From contig JACKAU010000015.1 in the NCBI GenBank assembly GCA_020634855.1, positions 133,640 to 197,639 on the forward strand: DNA of 64,000 nt, read 5' to 3'. This stretch comes from Anaerolineales bacterium. Its GTDB lineage: Bacteria; Chloroflexota; Anaerolineae; 4572-78; J111. Made by a program: the position numbers and the translations under genes. Positions 37,308-45,212 of the stretch are shown here, one piece after another. The notes under the pieces are model-generated. The model had not been told where the DNA came from. It did not search any database and saw only the letters and a program-made list of their open reading frames with translations. The first letter of the stretch is position 1. Each line of letters begins with the position of its first letter.

Positions 37308-38163
37308 CATCGGTCATTTTGGCAATCCGGCTCATGGCTTTGACCTGGTGGACCCGGATGATGTCGGCGCCCCGGTCGATGCCGATGCTGACGGCGGCTC
37401 CGGTGCCTTCGCCCCGATCTTCCGGTGGCAAATCGAGCGTATAGCCGATGAAGGATTTGTTCGACGGGCCGAGTAGAATCGGGTAACCGAGCGATTTGAA
37501 GAAATCGAGATTATTGAGTAGGGATAGGTTTTGCTCAACTGTCTTCCCAAACCCAATGCCGGGATCGATGATAATCTGCTCGTCGGCGATGCCGGCCGCG
37601 TGGGCCAGATCGATGCTGATTTTTAGCTCGTCAGCCACGTCTTGCAGCAGATTGTCGTACTTAGCGCCGATGTAGCGGCCGCCCAACTTCGCTTCTTGAA
37701 CCGCGTTGCGCGGATTGCTGCGATTGTGCATCACCACCACGGGGACCTGGCGTTCGGCGCACAGCGCGGCCATGTCGGCGTCCATTCGCAGTCCCCAAAC
37801 ATCGTTGACCAAACTTGCGCCGGCATTGAGGGCCGCTGCGGCCACGCGGGCCTTGTAGGTATCGACCGACAGCGGCAGATCGACTACCTGAGCCAGCGCC
37901 TTGATGACCGGCACGACTCGCTTCAGTTCTTCGTCGGCCTCAACCGGAGCGGCGCCGGGGCGGGTGCTCTCGCCGCCGATATCGAGCAGGTGCGCACCCT
38001 CTTCGGCAAAACGAAGGCCCTGTTCGACCGCTTGCCGAACCCAATCGCCGCTGCGAATCAAGCCGTCGCCGGAGAAGCTGTCGGGAGTGGCATTGATGAT
38101 GCCCATAACATAGGTTTGACTACCCCACTGCAAGGTCGTCGAGCCAAGTTGTAAAGGTTTCAT
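37264..38163 (-). CDS. folP: Dihydropteroate synthase
   Basis: Joins hydroxymethyl-dihydropterin diphosphate with p-aminobenzoate; next step after FolK. TIM-barrel motifs in order: MGIINATPDSFSGDG, LDIGGESTRPGA, LSVDTYKARVA, LVNDVWGLR, VVMHNRSNPRN, IIIDPGIGFGKTVEQN, ILLGPSNKSFIG and IIRVHQVKAM. 299 residues, a little longer than the usual ~280. It runs towards folK and their 3' ends overlap by 44 bases, so the two genes share function but not a transcript. Confidence 0.96.
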   Translation of the reverse strand: MKPLQLGSTTLQWGSQTYVMGIINATPDSFSGDGLIRSGDWVRQAVEQGLRFAEEGAHLLDIGGESTRPGAAPVEADEELKRVVPVIKALAQVVDLPLSVDTYKARVAAAALNAGASLVNDVWGLRMDADMAALCAERQVPVVVMHNRSNPRNAVQEAKLGGRYIGAKYDNLLQDVADELKISIDLAHAAGIADEQIIIDPGIGFGKTVEQNLSLLNNLDFFKSLGYPILLGPSNKSFIGYTLDLPPEDRGEGTGAAVSIGIDRGADIIRVHQVKAMSRIAKMTDAIVRRRRPETATTA

Positions 38164-38178
38164 ACGTACACCTGAAAT

Positions 38179-39546
38179 TTATCGAATAGATACGGGTAGG
38201 AAGGTTTGGAAGGCGACTTGATAAGAGTTGACATCATTCATGAATTCTTCAGCAGACCCGTCCCAGCCGCCCACCGCATAAATAGCATTGCCGGCTATGG
38301 CCAAGCCCATATTTCGCCAACGGCTGGTCGAAGGGGTTTCAAAGGTCGTCCAGCTATCCGCGGCCGGATCATATTTTTCGCTGTCGGTTAGATCGTGGTC
38401 CCAACCGCCGCCGACAGCGTACAATCGGCCGTTATAACTAACTAGCCCCAGCCCGCCCCGCTTTTCATGTAGGGGTGCTCTGGCCGTCCATTGGCCTGAG
38501 GTGGGGTCAAAGGTGTAGGTGGCGTCGAACTCGGCCTGACCATCGTAACCGCCGGCGATATAAATCGTGTCATCTAAAACAGCGGCTCCCAGGTGACCCA
38601 AGGGGTGGGGTAAGGTATATTCTGAAGTTACCCAAGTATCCTCAGTCGGCGAGTAAATAAAAATCGAGTCCTCAAAAGCTTGGCCGTTCCAGCCGCCAAA
38701 AAGATAGAGTTTATCCTGATAAACAACCAGGCCATACGCACAGCGCGGCTCCGGTAATGGCTGCGCTGCGGTCCAACTGTCGCCGGTCGGGCTGTAGATT
38801 TCGAGCACATCCAGCGCCTCGCCTTCATGGGTACAGCCGCCGGGAACGTAGATGCGGTCATCGAGCACGGCGGCGGTGATGTTGGCGGCGGCGGTTGGCT
38901 TGTTGTTGCCCTCGATCCACTCCCTGGTGTTGGTATTGTAAATCTCCACCGATCGGGTTGCCGTATTATTCTCTTTTACGCCGCCAATGGCAAATAGTTC
39001 ATCGTTAAAGCCAATTAGGGCCAGCCCGGCTCGGCCGCCGTCCATAGCCGGATGGGGCGTCCAGCGCTCGATATCGGTAGTAGACGGCAGCGGCGCGGCC
39101 GGGGTAGTTACCGGTTTGTAGATGACCGGTGGGAGCGTAGCCAGAGTGTACCTATTCTGTGGTAGCCAGGGGATGACCATAACCAGACCGGCTGCCAAGA
39201 CCGCCATTAAGAAGTAGATTTGCTGCCACTGCGGCAACACAAGCGACGGATTGGGGTCGAGAAGATAGGTTTTAGTCGGCGTGGCCTCGATCTCATCATT
39301 GGAGGCCGGTGCGCCGTTGTCGGTGACGGTGACTAACCCTTCTTGAATAGCCCGTAAACTGGCCTCGGTGCGCGATTGTACCTCTAATTTCCCAAAGATA
39401 TTACGGACATGAACTTTGACCGTGTTGAGGCTGATCACCAGTTTTTGGGCAATCTCCTGGTTGCTGGCGCCGCTAACCACCAGCTCTAAGACCTGGAGTT
39501 CTCGTTTACTAAGCTGAATTTTATCCTGACTGATTGCCACGAGCAT
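38179..39546 (-). CDS. LuxR-type HTH protein with a membrane helix and Kelch repeats
   Basis: Unusual fusion of 455 residues. Residues about 10-70 are a GerE/LuxR helix-turn-helix (LSKRELQVLELVVSGASNQE, LNTVKVHVRNIFGKLEVQSR). About 108-127 is one hydrophobic helix (IYFLMAVLAAGLVMVIPWL). From about 160 come six or so Kelch blades, each with paired Gly and a Tyr/Trp pattern such as YVPGGCTHEG, LYLFGGWNGQ, IYIAGGYDGQ and LYAVGGGWDH. The topology suggests a DNA-binding domain in the cytoplasm and a beta-propeller outside, i.e. a membrane-bound one-component regulator that could respond to an external ligand such as a glycan. It ends 15 bases from the start of folP. Ligand and targets are unknown. 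Confidence 0.87.
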   Translation of the reverse strand: MLVAISQDKIQLSKRELQVLELVVSGASNQEIAQKLVISLNTVKVHVRNIFGKLEVQSRTEASLRAIQEGLVTVTDNGAPASNDEIEATPTKTYLLDPNPSLVLPQWQQIYFLMAVLAAGLVMVIPWLPQNRYTLATLPPVIYKPVTTPAAPLPSTTDIERWTPHPAMDGGRAGLALIGFNDELFAIGGVKENNTATRSVEIYNTNTREWIEGNNKPTAAANITAAVLDDRIYVPGGCTHEGEALDVLEIYSPTGDSWTAAQPLPEPRCAYGLVVYQDKLYLFGGWNGQAFEDSIFIYSPTEDTWVTSEYTLPHPLGHLGAAVLDDTIYIAGGYDGQAEFDATYTFDPTSGQWTARAPLHEKRGGLGLVSYNGRLYAVGGGWDHDLTDSEKYDPAADSWTTFETPSTSRWRNMGLAIAGNAIYAVGGWDGSAEEFMNDVNSYQVAFQTFLPVSIR

Positions 39547-39908
39547 AACCTGATGTTTATTGCCACTGTTTTCACTGCTAATTTAAATTGAGTGTTTCCC
39601 ATTTGGCATGGATTCTCGTTACGAAACTCAGTTTGGACACCAGCCACCCACGCTGTCTGGGAAATATTCTTTAAATTATTGCATGGATCGGTGGGCAAGG
39701 CAAGGGGGAAATTAGGTAATTTTGTACGGTTCGATGGGTCTGGTTCGCTCGGTGTTTTGTAAATTTATCTGAAACTTGACGAAATACTGAGGCTACCATA
39801 CAATATCTAGTTGTTTAAACCACAAGAAAATTTATGCGATTATAGGGATTTTGGACCTGTTTTAGGTTCCGATGGTATTGGATTTTACTAGCATACCCGG
39901 TAGAGCTT
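39547..39908. other. Divergent intergenic region between the LuxR/Kelch gene and ffh
   Basis: About 360 AT-rich bases. The right part carries the ffh promoter (39776-39804). The left part should hold the promoter of the LuxR/Kelch gene, but I do not see a clear pair of boxes. No further gene. Confidence 0.6.
39776..39804 (+). promoter_or_regulatory. Sigma-70-type promoter of ffh
   Basis: TTGACG (39776-39781), 17-base spacer, TACAAT (39799-39804); about 105 bases before the ffh ATG. Confidence 0.65.
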
Positions 39909-41243
39909 ATGTTTGAGAGTCTGCAAGATAAACTTCAAGGTGTTTTTGATCAATTAAACCGGCGAGGTCGCCTGACGGAGGCCGATGTTAACGCCGCCTT
40001 GCGTGAAGTACGCATGGCCTTGCTGGAAGCGGATGTAAATTTTAAGGTCGTTAAAGAGTTCGTTGGCCGAATTCGAGAGCGGACGGTGGGTATTGAGTTG
40101 AGCAGGAATATTACCCCCGGCCAGCAGGTGGTCAAAATAGTTCATGAAGAACTGTTAGACACGCTAGGCGACTCCGCGCCGTTGGATTTGGGCGGAAAAT
40201 CGCCCCACATCATTATGTTGGTGGGGTTGCAAGGGTCCGGGAAAACGACCACGGCGGCTAAACTGGCGCTGCATCTGCGGAAATCGAAACACAGCCCGTT
40301 GTTGGTGGCCGCCGATACCCGCCGGCCGGCGGCGATCGAGCAGTTAAAGGTGTTGGGTCGCCAGTTAGATATCCCGGTTTATTCGGAGGATTCATCCGTG
40401 CCGCCGCCCGACATTTGTGCGAATGCCATCAAAGTGGCCAAATCCGGGGCGCGCAACATTGTTATTTTAGATACCGCCGGTCGTTTGCAGATCGACGAAG
40501 CGCTGATGGATGAGTTGGTCCAAATTAAGGCCAGAACTGAGCCGAAAGAGATTCTGCTGGTGGCCGATGCGATGACCGGGCAGGAAGCGGTGCGCGTTGC
40601 CGAAGGATTCCACGAGAAAGTGGATCTAACCGGGTTGATTTTGACCAAAATCGACGGCGATGCGCGGGGTGGGGCGGCTATTTCGATTAGAAGCGTGACC
40701 GGCGTCCCCATCAAGTTTTTAGGCACCGGCGAAAAACTGAGCGAAATTGAAGTGTTTCACCCCGACCGGCTGGCCTCGCGAATTTTGGGGATGGGTGATG
40801 TTTTGACCCTGATCGAGCGGGCTGAAGAAGTGCTTGATGAAGACGTGGCCGAACGCGGGGCCAAGAAGTTGCTCGAAGGTAATTTCAACCTTGAAGATTT
40901 CTTGGAGCAGTTGCAACAAATTAAAAAGTTAGGGCCGCTGAATAAAGTTATCGAAATGATTCCCGGCATGGGCGATATCTCGAAAAATATCTCTAGCAAC
41001 GATATGGAAGATCGGTTGAAACGTACCCAGGCGATGATTAACTCTATGACAACCGATGAACGCCGAAACCCCAAATTGCTCAACAGCAGCCGTAAGAAAC
41101 GCGTAGCAAAGGGCAGCGGGACCACGGTACAAGAGATCAACCAACTGATCTCCCAATTTCGGCAAATGCAGAAGATGATGAAACAACTGCGCAACCCACG
41201 GGCCAGGCAAAATTTGATGAACATGTTTGGTGGATTTCGCTGA
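39909..41243 (+). CDS. ffh: Signal recognition particle protein Ffh (SRP54)
   Basis: GTPase that binds signal peptides and 4.5S RNA for co-translational membrane targeting. NG domain with GLQGSGKTTTAAKLA (G1), DTRRPAAIEQL, DTAGRLQ (G3) and TKIDGDARGGAA (G4), followed by the Met-rich M domain with IPGMG and KRTQAMINSM. 444 residues, normal size. Own promoter upstream. It heads a run with rpsP, khpA and rimM as in many bacteria. Useful in this genome, which encodes so many polytopic proteins. Confidence 0.98.
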   Translation: MFESLQDKLQGVFDQLNRRGRLTEADVNAALREVRMALLEADVNFKVVKEFVGRIRERTVGIELSRNITPGQQVVKIVHEELLDTLGDSAPLDLGGKSPHIIMLVGLQGSGKTTTAAKLALHLRKSKHSPLLVAADTRRPAAIEQLKVLGRQLDIPVYSEDSSVPPPDICANAIKVAKSGARNIVILDTAGRLQIDEALMDELVQIKARTEPKEILLVADAMTGQEAVRVAEGFHEKVDLTGLILTKIDGDARGGAAISIRSVTGVPIKFLGTGEKLSEIEVFHPDRLASRILGMGDVLTLIERAEEVLDEDVAERGAKKLLEGNFNLEDFLEQLQQIKKLGPLNKVIEMIPGMGDISKNISSNDMEDRLKRTQAMINSMTTDERRNPKLLNSSRKKRVAKGSGTTVQEINQLISQFRQMQKMMKQLRNPRARQNLMNMFGGFR

Positions 41244-41298
41244 TTTTTGCTACAATAGCGAGTCTAATTTAATACGTGCAATATTTCTCAAAGTATGA

Positions 41299-41304
41299 TA
41301 TAAT
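41299..41304 (+). promoter_or_regulatory. Possible -10 box before rpsP
   Basis: Perfect TATAAT 42 bases before the rpsP ATG. The matching -35 (around 41276) is poor, so the promoter is only possible. Confidence 0.35.
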
Positions 41305-41345
41305 CCAAAAAATACAAAAAGTTAGAAAGCAGGTTCAACTTAATT

Positions 41346-41765
41346 ATGGTTAAAATTCGTTTGCGCCGTACCGGTGCTAAAAAACAACCCAGTTATCGTG
41401 TCGTAGTGGCCGACTCACGCAAAGCGCGTGATGGCCGGTTTATCGAAATTATCGGCCACTACAATCCAACCACGGAACCAACCACGGTCAACATTCATGA
41501 AGATCGAGCGTTGTACTGGCTATCGGTTGGGGCGCAACCCACTGATGTAGTGAAGAAACTTCTGCAAAATGGGGGCACGTTAGATAAATTTGCCCGGTTG
41601 AAGCAGGGGGAAGCCTTAGAGACGCTGTTGGCTGAAGCGACCAATAATGGGGTCGAAGTGCAGCAGCAACACAAGGAGGTGTCATTAAAGGCAGATAAAG
41701 TGGAGGAAGAGGTCAAAGAGGAAGCTGAGGTAGACTCATCGCCTGAAACGACGGAGGATGCTTGA
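41346..41765 (+). CDS. rpsP: 30S ribosomal protein S16 with an acidic C-terminal tail
   Basis: Residues 1 to about 80 are a standard S16 (MVKIRLRRTGAKKQPSYRVV, DSRKARDGRFIEIIGHYNP, ALYWLSVGAQPTD). The remaining ~55 residues are an acidic, Glu-rich extension (VEEEVKEEAEVDSS) absent from typical 80-90-residue S16 proteins. Such tails occur in some phyla. Follows ffh by 100 bases. Confidence 0.97.
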   Translation: MVKIRLRRTGAKKQPSYRVVVADSRKARDGRFIEIIGHYNPTTEPTTVNIHEDRALYWLSVGAQPTDVVKKLLQNGGTLDKFARLKQGEALETLLAEATNNGVEVQQQHKEVSLKADKVEEEVKEEAEVDSSPETTEDA

Positions 41766-41894
41766 GCTTTCGCCTTGATAGGGGAGAGAGAGGCGGAACA
41801 ACGTTTTTTAAAGACGGACCGCCGCCCTGACAATTAAGTTAACACTTCACTTAGTTACCCAAATTCTACGTGCCAACAAGGGAGGTCCGGAAAT

Positions 41895-42131
41895 ATGTCA
41901 TCAATGAAGGAACTTGTTGAGTTTATGGCCAAAGCCGTTGTAAATGACCCTGATTCGGTTATCGTTCGTGAGATTGAGGGGTCCAGTGCTACCATCTATG
42001 AACTAAGTGTCACACCCGACGATATGGGACGAGTCATCGGCAAGCAAGGCCGGGTTGCAAATGCAATGCGAACCTTGTTGCGGGTCGCTGCGGTTAAAGA
42101 AGGTAAACGCGTGACTCTGGAGATTGTGTAG
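41895..42131 (+). CDS. khpA: KH-domain RNA-binding protein KhpA
   Basis: 78 residues with one KH domain: GRVIGKQGRVANAMRTLLR holds the GxxG loop that contacts RNA. In other bacteria KhpA pairs with KhpB and affects cell division and sRNA. Strong ribosome site (GGGAGG at 41880-41885). Its stop TAG is directly followed by the GTG of rimM. Confidence 0.95.
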   Translation: MSSMKELVEFMAKAVVNDPDSVIVREIEGSSATIYELSVTPDDMGRVIGKQGRVANAMRTLLRVAAVKEGKRVTLEIV

Positions 42132-42716
42132 GTGCCTGAGTCGTTGGATTTAGAGACTAACAAAGACAACAAAATAGGGTTAGATAACAATTCAGGCTTG
42201 CAAGAGCCTGAATTTCGTTATTTAGCGATTGGCCGGGTTGTTCGCGCGCACGGTGTGCGGGGTGAACTATCGGTGGCGGTTTTGACCGATTTTCCGGAAC
42301 GATTTGAAACGACCGAATGGGTCTATTTGGGTAACGAGTTTGAAGCTGAGCCGTATCGTTTGAAAAAGCACCGCTGGCACAAACAAAATGTGCTGCTTAC
42401 GCTGGCTGAGGTAAATGACCGAACCCAGGCCGAACAACTGACCGGGCTGCTGGTACAAGTTCCTGTTGAAGACGCCATGCCCTTGCCGGAAGGTGGCTAC
42501 TATCTGTACCAAATCATGGGGTTAACCGTGGTAACCGTGCAGGGTGATACGCTGGGCGTTGTTTCCGATATTTTGGAAACTAAGGCCAATGACGTTTATG
42601 TGGTGAGTCGTCCGGGTCAAAAAGAGGCTCTGCTGCCGGCCATTCCGGACGTGATCAAATCGGTCGATTTAGAAAAAGGGCAGATTATGGTTGAACTTAT
42701 TGACGGTTTGATTTGA
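42132..42716 (+). CDS. rimM: Ribosome maturation factor RimM
   Basis: Assists 30S assembly by binding S19. N-terminal RimM domain (YLAIGRVVRAHGVRGELSV, DFPERFETTEWVYLG) and C-terminal PRC-barrel (GYYLYQIMGLTVV, LLPAIPDVIKSVDLEKG). GTG start immediately after the khpA stop. 194 residues; the first ~25 are an unconserved leader. No trmD follows, unlike the classical rpsP-rimM-trmD-rplS order: a terminator and dprA come next. Confidence 0.96.
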   Translation: MPESLDLETNKDNKIGLDNNSGLQEPEFRYLAIGRVVRAHGVRGELSVAVLTDFPERFETTEWVYLGNEFEAEPYRLKKHRWHKQNVLLTLAEVNDRTQAEQLTGLLVQVPVEDAMPLPEGGYYLYQIMGLTVVTVQGDTLGVVSDILETKANDVYVVSRPGQKEALLPAIPDVIKSVDLEKGQIMVELIDGLI

Positions 42717-42752
42717 CAACCCGCTTGCCATAAGTATAGTAAGCTTCAAAAG

Positions 42753-42776
42753 GAACGCCAACCGGCGTTCTTTTTC
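42753..42776 (+). terminator. Rho-independent terminator after rimM
   Basis: Stem GAACGCC / GGCGTTC with an AACC loop and five T directly after. It closes the ffh-rpsP-khpA-rimM run. Confidence 0.88.
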
Positions 42777-42781
42777 GTTGC

Positions 42782-42811
42782 TTGACAATTTTCCCGCTCA
42801 CGTGATATGCT
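42782..42811 (+). promoter_or_regulatory. Promoter of dprA
   Basis: TTGACA (42782-42787), 18-base spacer, TATGCT (42806-42811), just after the terminator and 57 bases before the dprA GTG. Confidence 0.68.
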
Positions 42812-42867
42812 AACTTATTGTAGGTTATGACCATCATCTTTCGACTAGTATTCGTTCCTGGAAACCC

Positions 42868-43983
42868 GTGCTACAAAAAGATTTACGTTTTTGGATTGGT
42901 TTTAGCAAAGTACCCGGTATCGGGCCAACTCGACTGCGGGCCTTACTCGATTATTACGGCGATATCGAAGCCGCTTGGGGCGCAAACCCCGGCGAACTGC
43001 GGGCCATTGGCCTGAACAAGCGATCCATTGAGAGCTTGGTCAAGGTCAGACACGATGTCGATCTTGAAGCCGAAATGGAAACGCTGGACAAATTAAATAT
43101 CTCTGTCTTAACCTGGGCCAGTCCGGATTATCCGAAGTTGCTGATGAATATCCCTGATCCGCCGGCTGTGTTGTATGTTCGTGGCCAGTTGAAACCGGAG
43201 GATGAATGGGCCGTGGGGGTGGTGGGTACGCGTCGAGCGACCACCTATGGTAAGGAATCGACACGCTTGCTCGTCAGGGGGTTGGTCAGCAATGGCATTA
43301 CGATTGTGAGCGGATTGGCCTACGGGATCGATACTCAGGCTCACAAAACGACGATCGAGCAGCAAGGCCGAACCATCGCCGTGTTGGGAAGCAGCGTCGA
43401 GATTGTTTATCCGCCTGAAAATGCGAAATTGGCTGAAGCGATTGTTGATAACGGCGCGTTGATTTCTGAGTACCCGTTGGGTACTAATCCCGAAAGCAGG
43501 AACTTCCCGCGCCGGAATCGAATCATTAGTGGTTTGAGTTTGGGTGTGTTATTTGTGGAAGGGAATTATAAAAGTGGCGCGCGGATTACGGTGGATTATG
43601 CCCTTGACCAGGGTCGAGAAGTGATGGCCGTACCCGGCAGTATTTTGCACAAGAACGGCTCCGGCGCTAACTATCTGATTCAAAATGGGGCTAAACTCGT
43701 CACCAGTGTTGAAGATATCATCGAAGAACTCAATTTGACCATGATTTCCCAACAGGCCGAAGCACGGGCGATTATTCCTGATAACGCGATCGAGGCGACG
43801 TTATTAAAACAACTCTCGACAGAGCCGGTTCATGTGGATGAATTAGGCCGATTGGCTGGCTTATCAGCATCGGAAATTGCCAGTACCCTAACCATGATGG
43901 AATTAAAGGGTATGGTCAGACAAGTGGGTAGCATGAGTTATGTCATTGCTCGTGAAACGCCCGCCAATTACACAATAGATTAA
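42868..43983 (+). CDS. dprA: DNA-processing protein DprA/Smf
   Basis: Loads RecA on incoming single-stranded DNA in natural transformation. N-terminal HhH region (VPGIGPTRLRALLDYYG), Rossmann-like core with GVVGTRRATTYG, SGLAYGIDTQAHKTT, AVLGSSVEIVYPPEN, EYPLGTNPESRNFPRRNRII and VPGSILHKNGSGANYLIQNG. A C-terminal winged-helix (about 305-365: VHVDELGRLAGLSASEIAS) completes it. GTG start with its own promoter. No other competence gene is in the window. Confidence 0.96.
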   Translation: MLQKDLRFWIGFSKVPGIGPTRLRALLDYYGDIEAAWGANPGELRAIGLNKRSIESLVKVRHDVDLEAEMETLDKLNISVLTWASPDYPKLLMNIPDPPAVLYVRGQLKPEDEWAVGVVGTRRATTYGKESTRLLVRGLVSNGITIVSGLAYGIDTQAHKTTIEQQGRTIAVLGSSVEIVYPPENAKLAEAIVDNGALISEYPLGTNPESRNFPRRNRIISGLSLGVLFVEGNYKSGARITVDYALDQGREVMAVPGSILHKNGSGANYLIQNGAKLVTSVEDIIEELNLTMISQQAEARAIIPDNAIEATLLKQLSTEPVHVDELGRLAGLSASEIASTLTMMELKGMVRQVGSMSYVIARETPANYTID

Positions 43984-44022
43984 TTGAATTAGTACGTTAC
44001 CATCAGAAAAGGGACCGAAACA

Positions 44023-45087
44023 ATGTATGCCTTAATTCTAGCCGGCGGCGTCGGTACACGCTTATGGCCACGCAGCCGAACCACCTTACCAAAACAATTA
44101 CTCCCTCTCACGGGCGAGAGAACGATGGTTCAAGCCACAGTGGATCGTGTCTTGTCCATCATTCCGTTTGAGCATATCTTTTTTGCTTCTAATCAGGAAT
44201 ATGCCGCGCTGATCAAATCGCAGTTACCTGAAATCCCGGAGCAGAACATCATTCAAGAGCCGAGCGCCAAACACACGGCTTCCTGTATCGGATTGGGGGC
44301 GGTTCACATGCAGCGTCTCGATCCCACGGCGGTGATGGCTTCGCTGCACTCTGACCATTTCATTGTTGATGAAGAAGGTTTCCGGCAAGCCTTGCTGGCG
44401 GCTGAAGAAGTTGCTAGAGAAGGGTATCTGGTGACGCTGGGCATTACCCCCGATAAGCCGGAAACCGGCTACGGCTATGTCAAGCGTGGCGCTCAACTGG
44501 GGACGTATAATGACCACGCCGTCTACAAAATCGATCAATTCTTAGAAAAACCGGATTTGCCCACCGCCGAAAAATTCCTGGCCAGCGGCGACTACTACTG
44601 GAACAGCGGCATCTTCATCTGGCAGATTTCGACCCTGATGGAAGCGTACGGCGAATATTTGCCCGATTTGCGCCGCCAATTTGAGCAGATTAGCCAGGCG
44701 CTGTCGGCCGGTGAGCCGATCGAGCCGATTTGGGAACAAATTAAGCCCAAAAGCATCGATGTGGGGATTATGGAACAGGCCCAAAAAACGGCCGTTATCC
44801 CGATTGACGTGGGTTGGAATGATGTCGGCAGTTGGATGGCGATTCACGAAGTGGCTGATAAAGATGAGCACGGCAACGCCAGTAGTAAAGGCGAAAGTGT
44901 CGTTTTTGATACAACCAACTCGCTCATCCAAAACTACAGCGATCGGTTGATTGCGGTAGTCGGCTTGGACAATGTGATTGTCGTCGATACCGGTGACGCC
45001 TTACTGGTTGTTAACAAAGATAACGCGCAAGATGTCAAAAAAGTTGTCAATTGGTTGGAAGAAAACGATCGAACTGACTTGCTATAG
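44023..45087 (+). CDS. manC: Mannose-1-phosphate guanylyltransferase
   Basis: Forms GDP-mannose from mannose-1-phosphate and GTP. Nucleotidyltransferase signature LILAGGVGTRLWPRSRTTLPK, then GERTMVQATVDRV, ETGYGYVKRG, YYWNSGIFIW and VGWNDVGSW. 354 residues: the short form without the C-terminal cupin isomerase of bifunctional ManC/AlgA. GDP-mannose would feed the Dpm1-like GT2 (35998) and through it the GT-C proteins. Confidence 0.93.
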   Translation: MYALILAGGVGTRLWPRSRTTLPKQLLPLTGERTMVQATVDRVLSIIPFEHIFFASNQEYAALIKSQLPEIPEQNIIQEPSAKHTASCIGLGAVHMQRLDPTAVMASLHSDHFIVDEEGFRQALLAAEEVAREGYLVTLGITPDKPETGYGYVKRGAQLGTYNDHAVYKIDQFLEKPDLPTAEKFLASGDYYWNSGIFIWQISTLMEAYGEYLPDLRRQFEQISQALSAGEPIEPIWEQIKPKSIDVGIMEQAQKTAVIPIDVGWNDVGSWMAIHEVADKDEHGNASSKGESVVFDTTNSLIQNYSDRLIAVVGLDNVIVVDTGDALLVVNKDNAQDVKKVVNWLEENDRTDLL

Positions 45088-45212
45088 TTGAGGAGAAGAA
45101 ATACAACGACAAATTATCAGTAGACTATCGCGCCCTGAGCACGCGAAGCCGTATCGAGGCGTATATGGTCATTTACTGACTTATCAATTTCTAATTTGTG
45201 AGAACAACTTTT

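Noticed and set aside
41221..41345. Small RNA (4.5S/ffs) next to ffh
   Set aside because: No SRP RNA Alu/S-domain sequence or stable long hairpin found in the gap.
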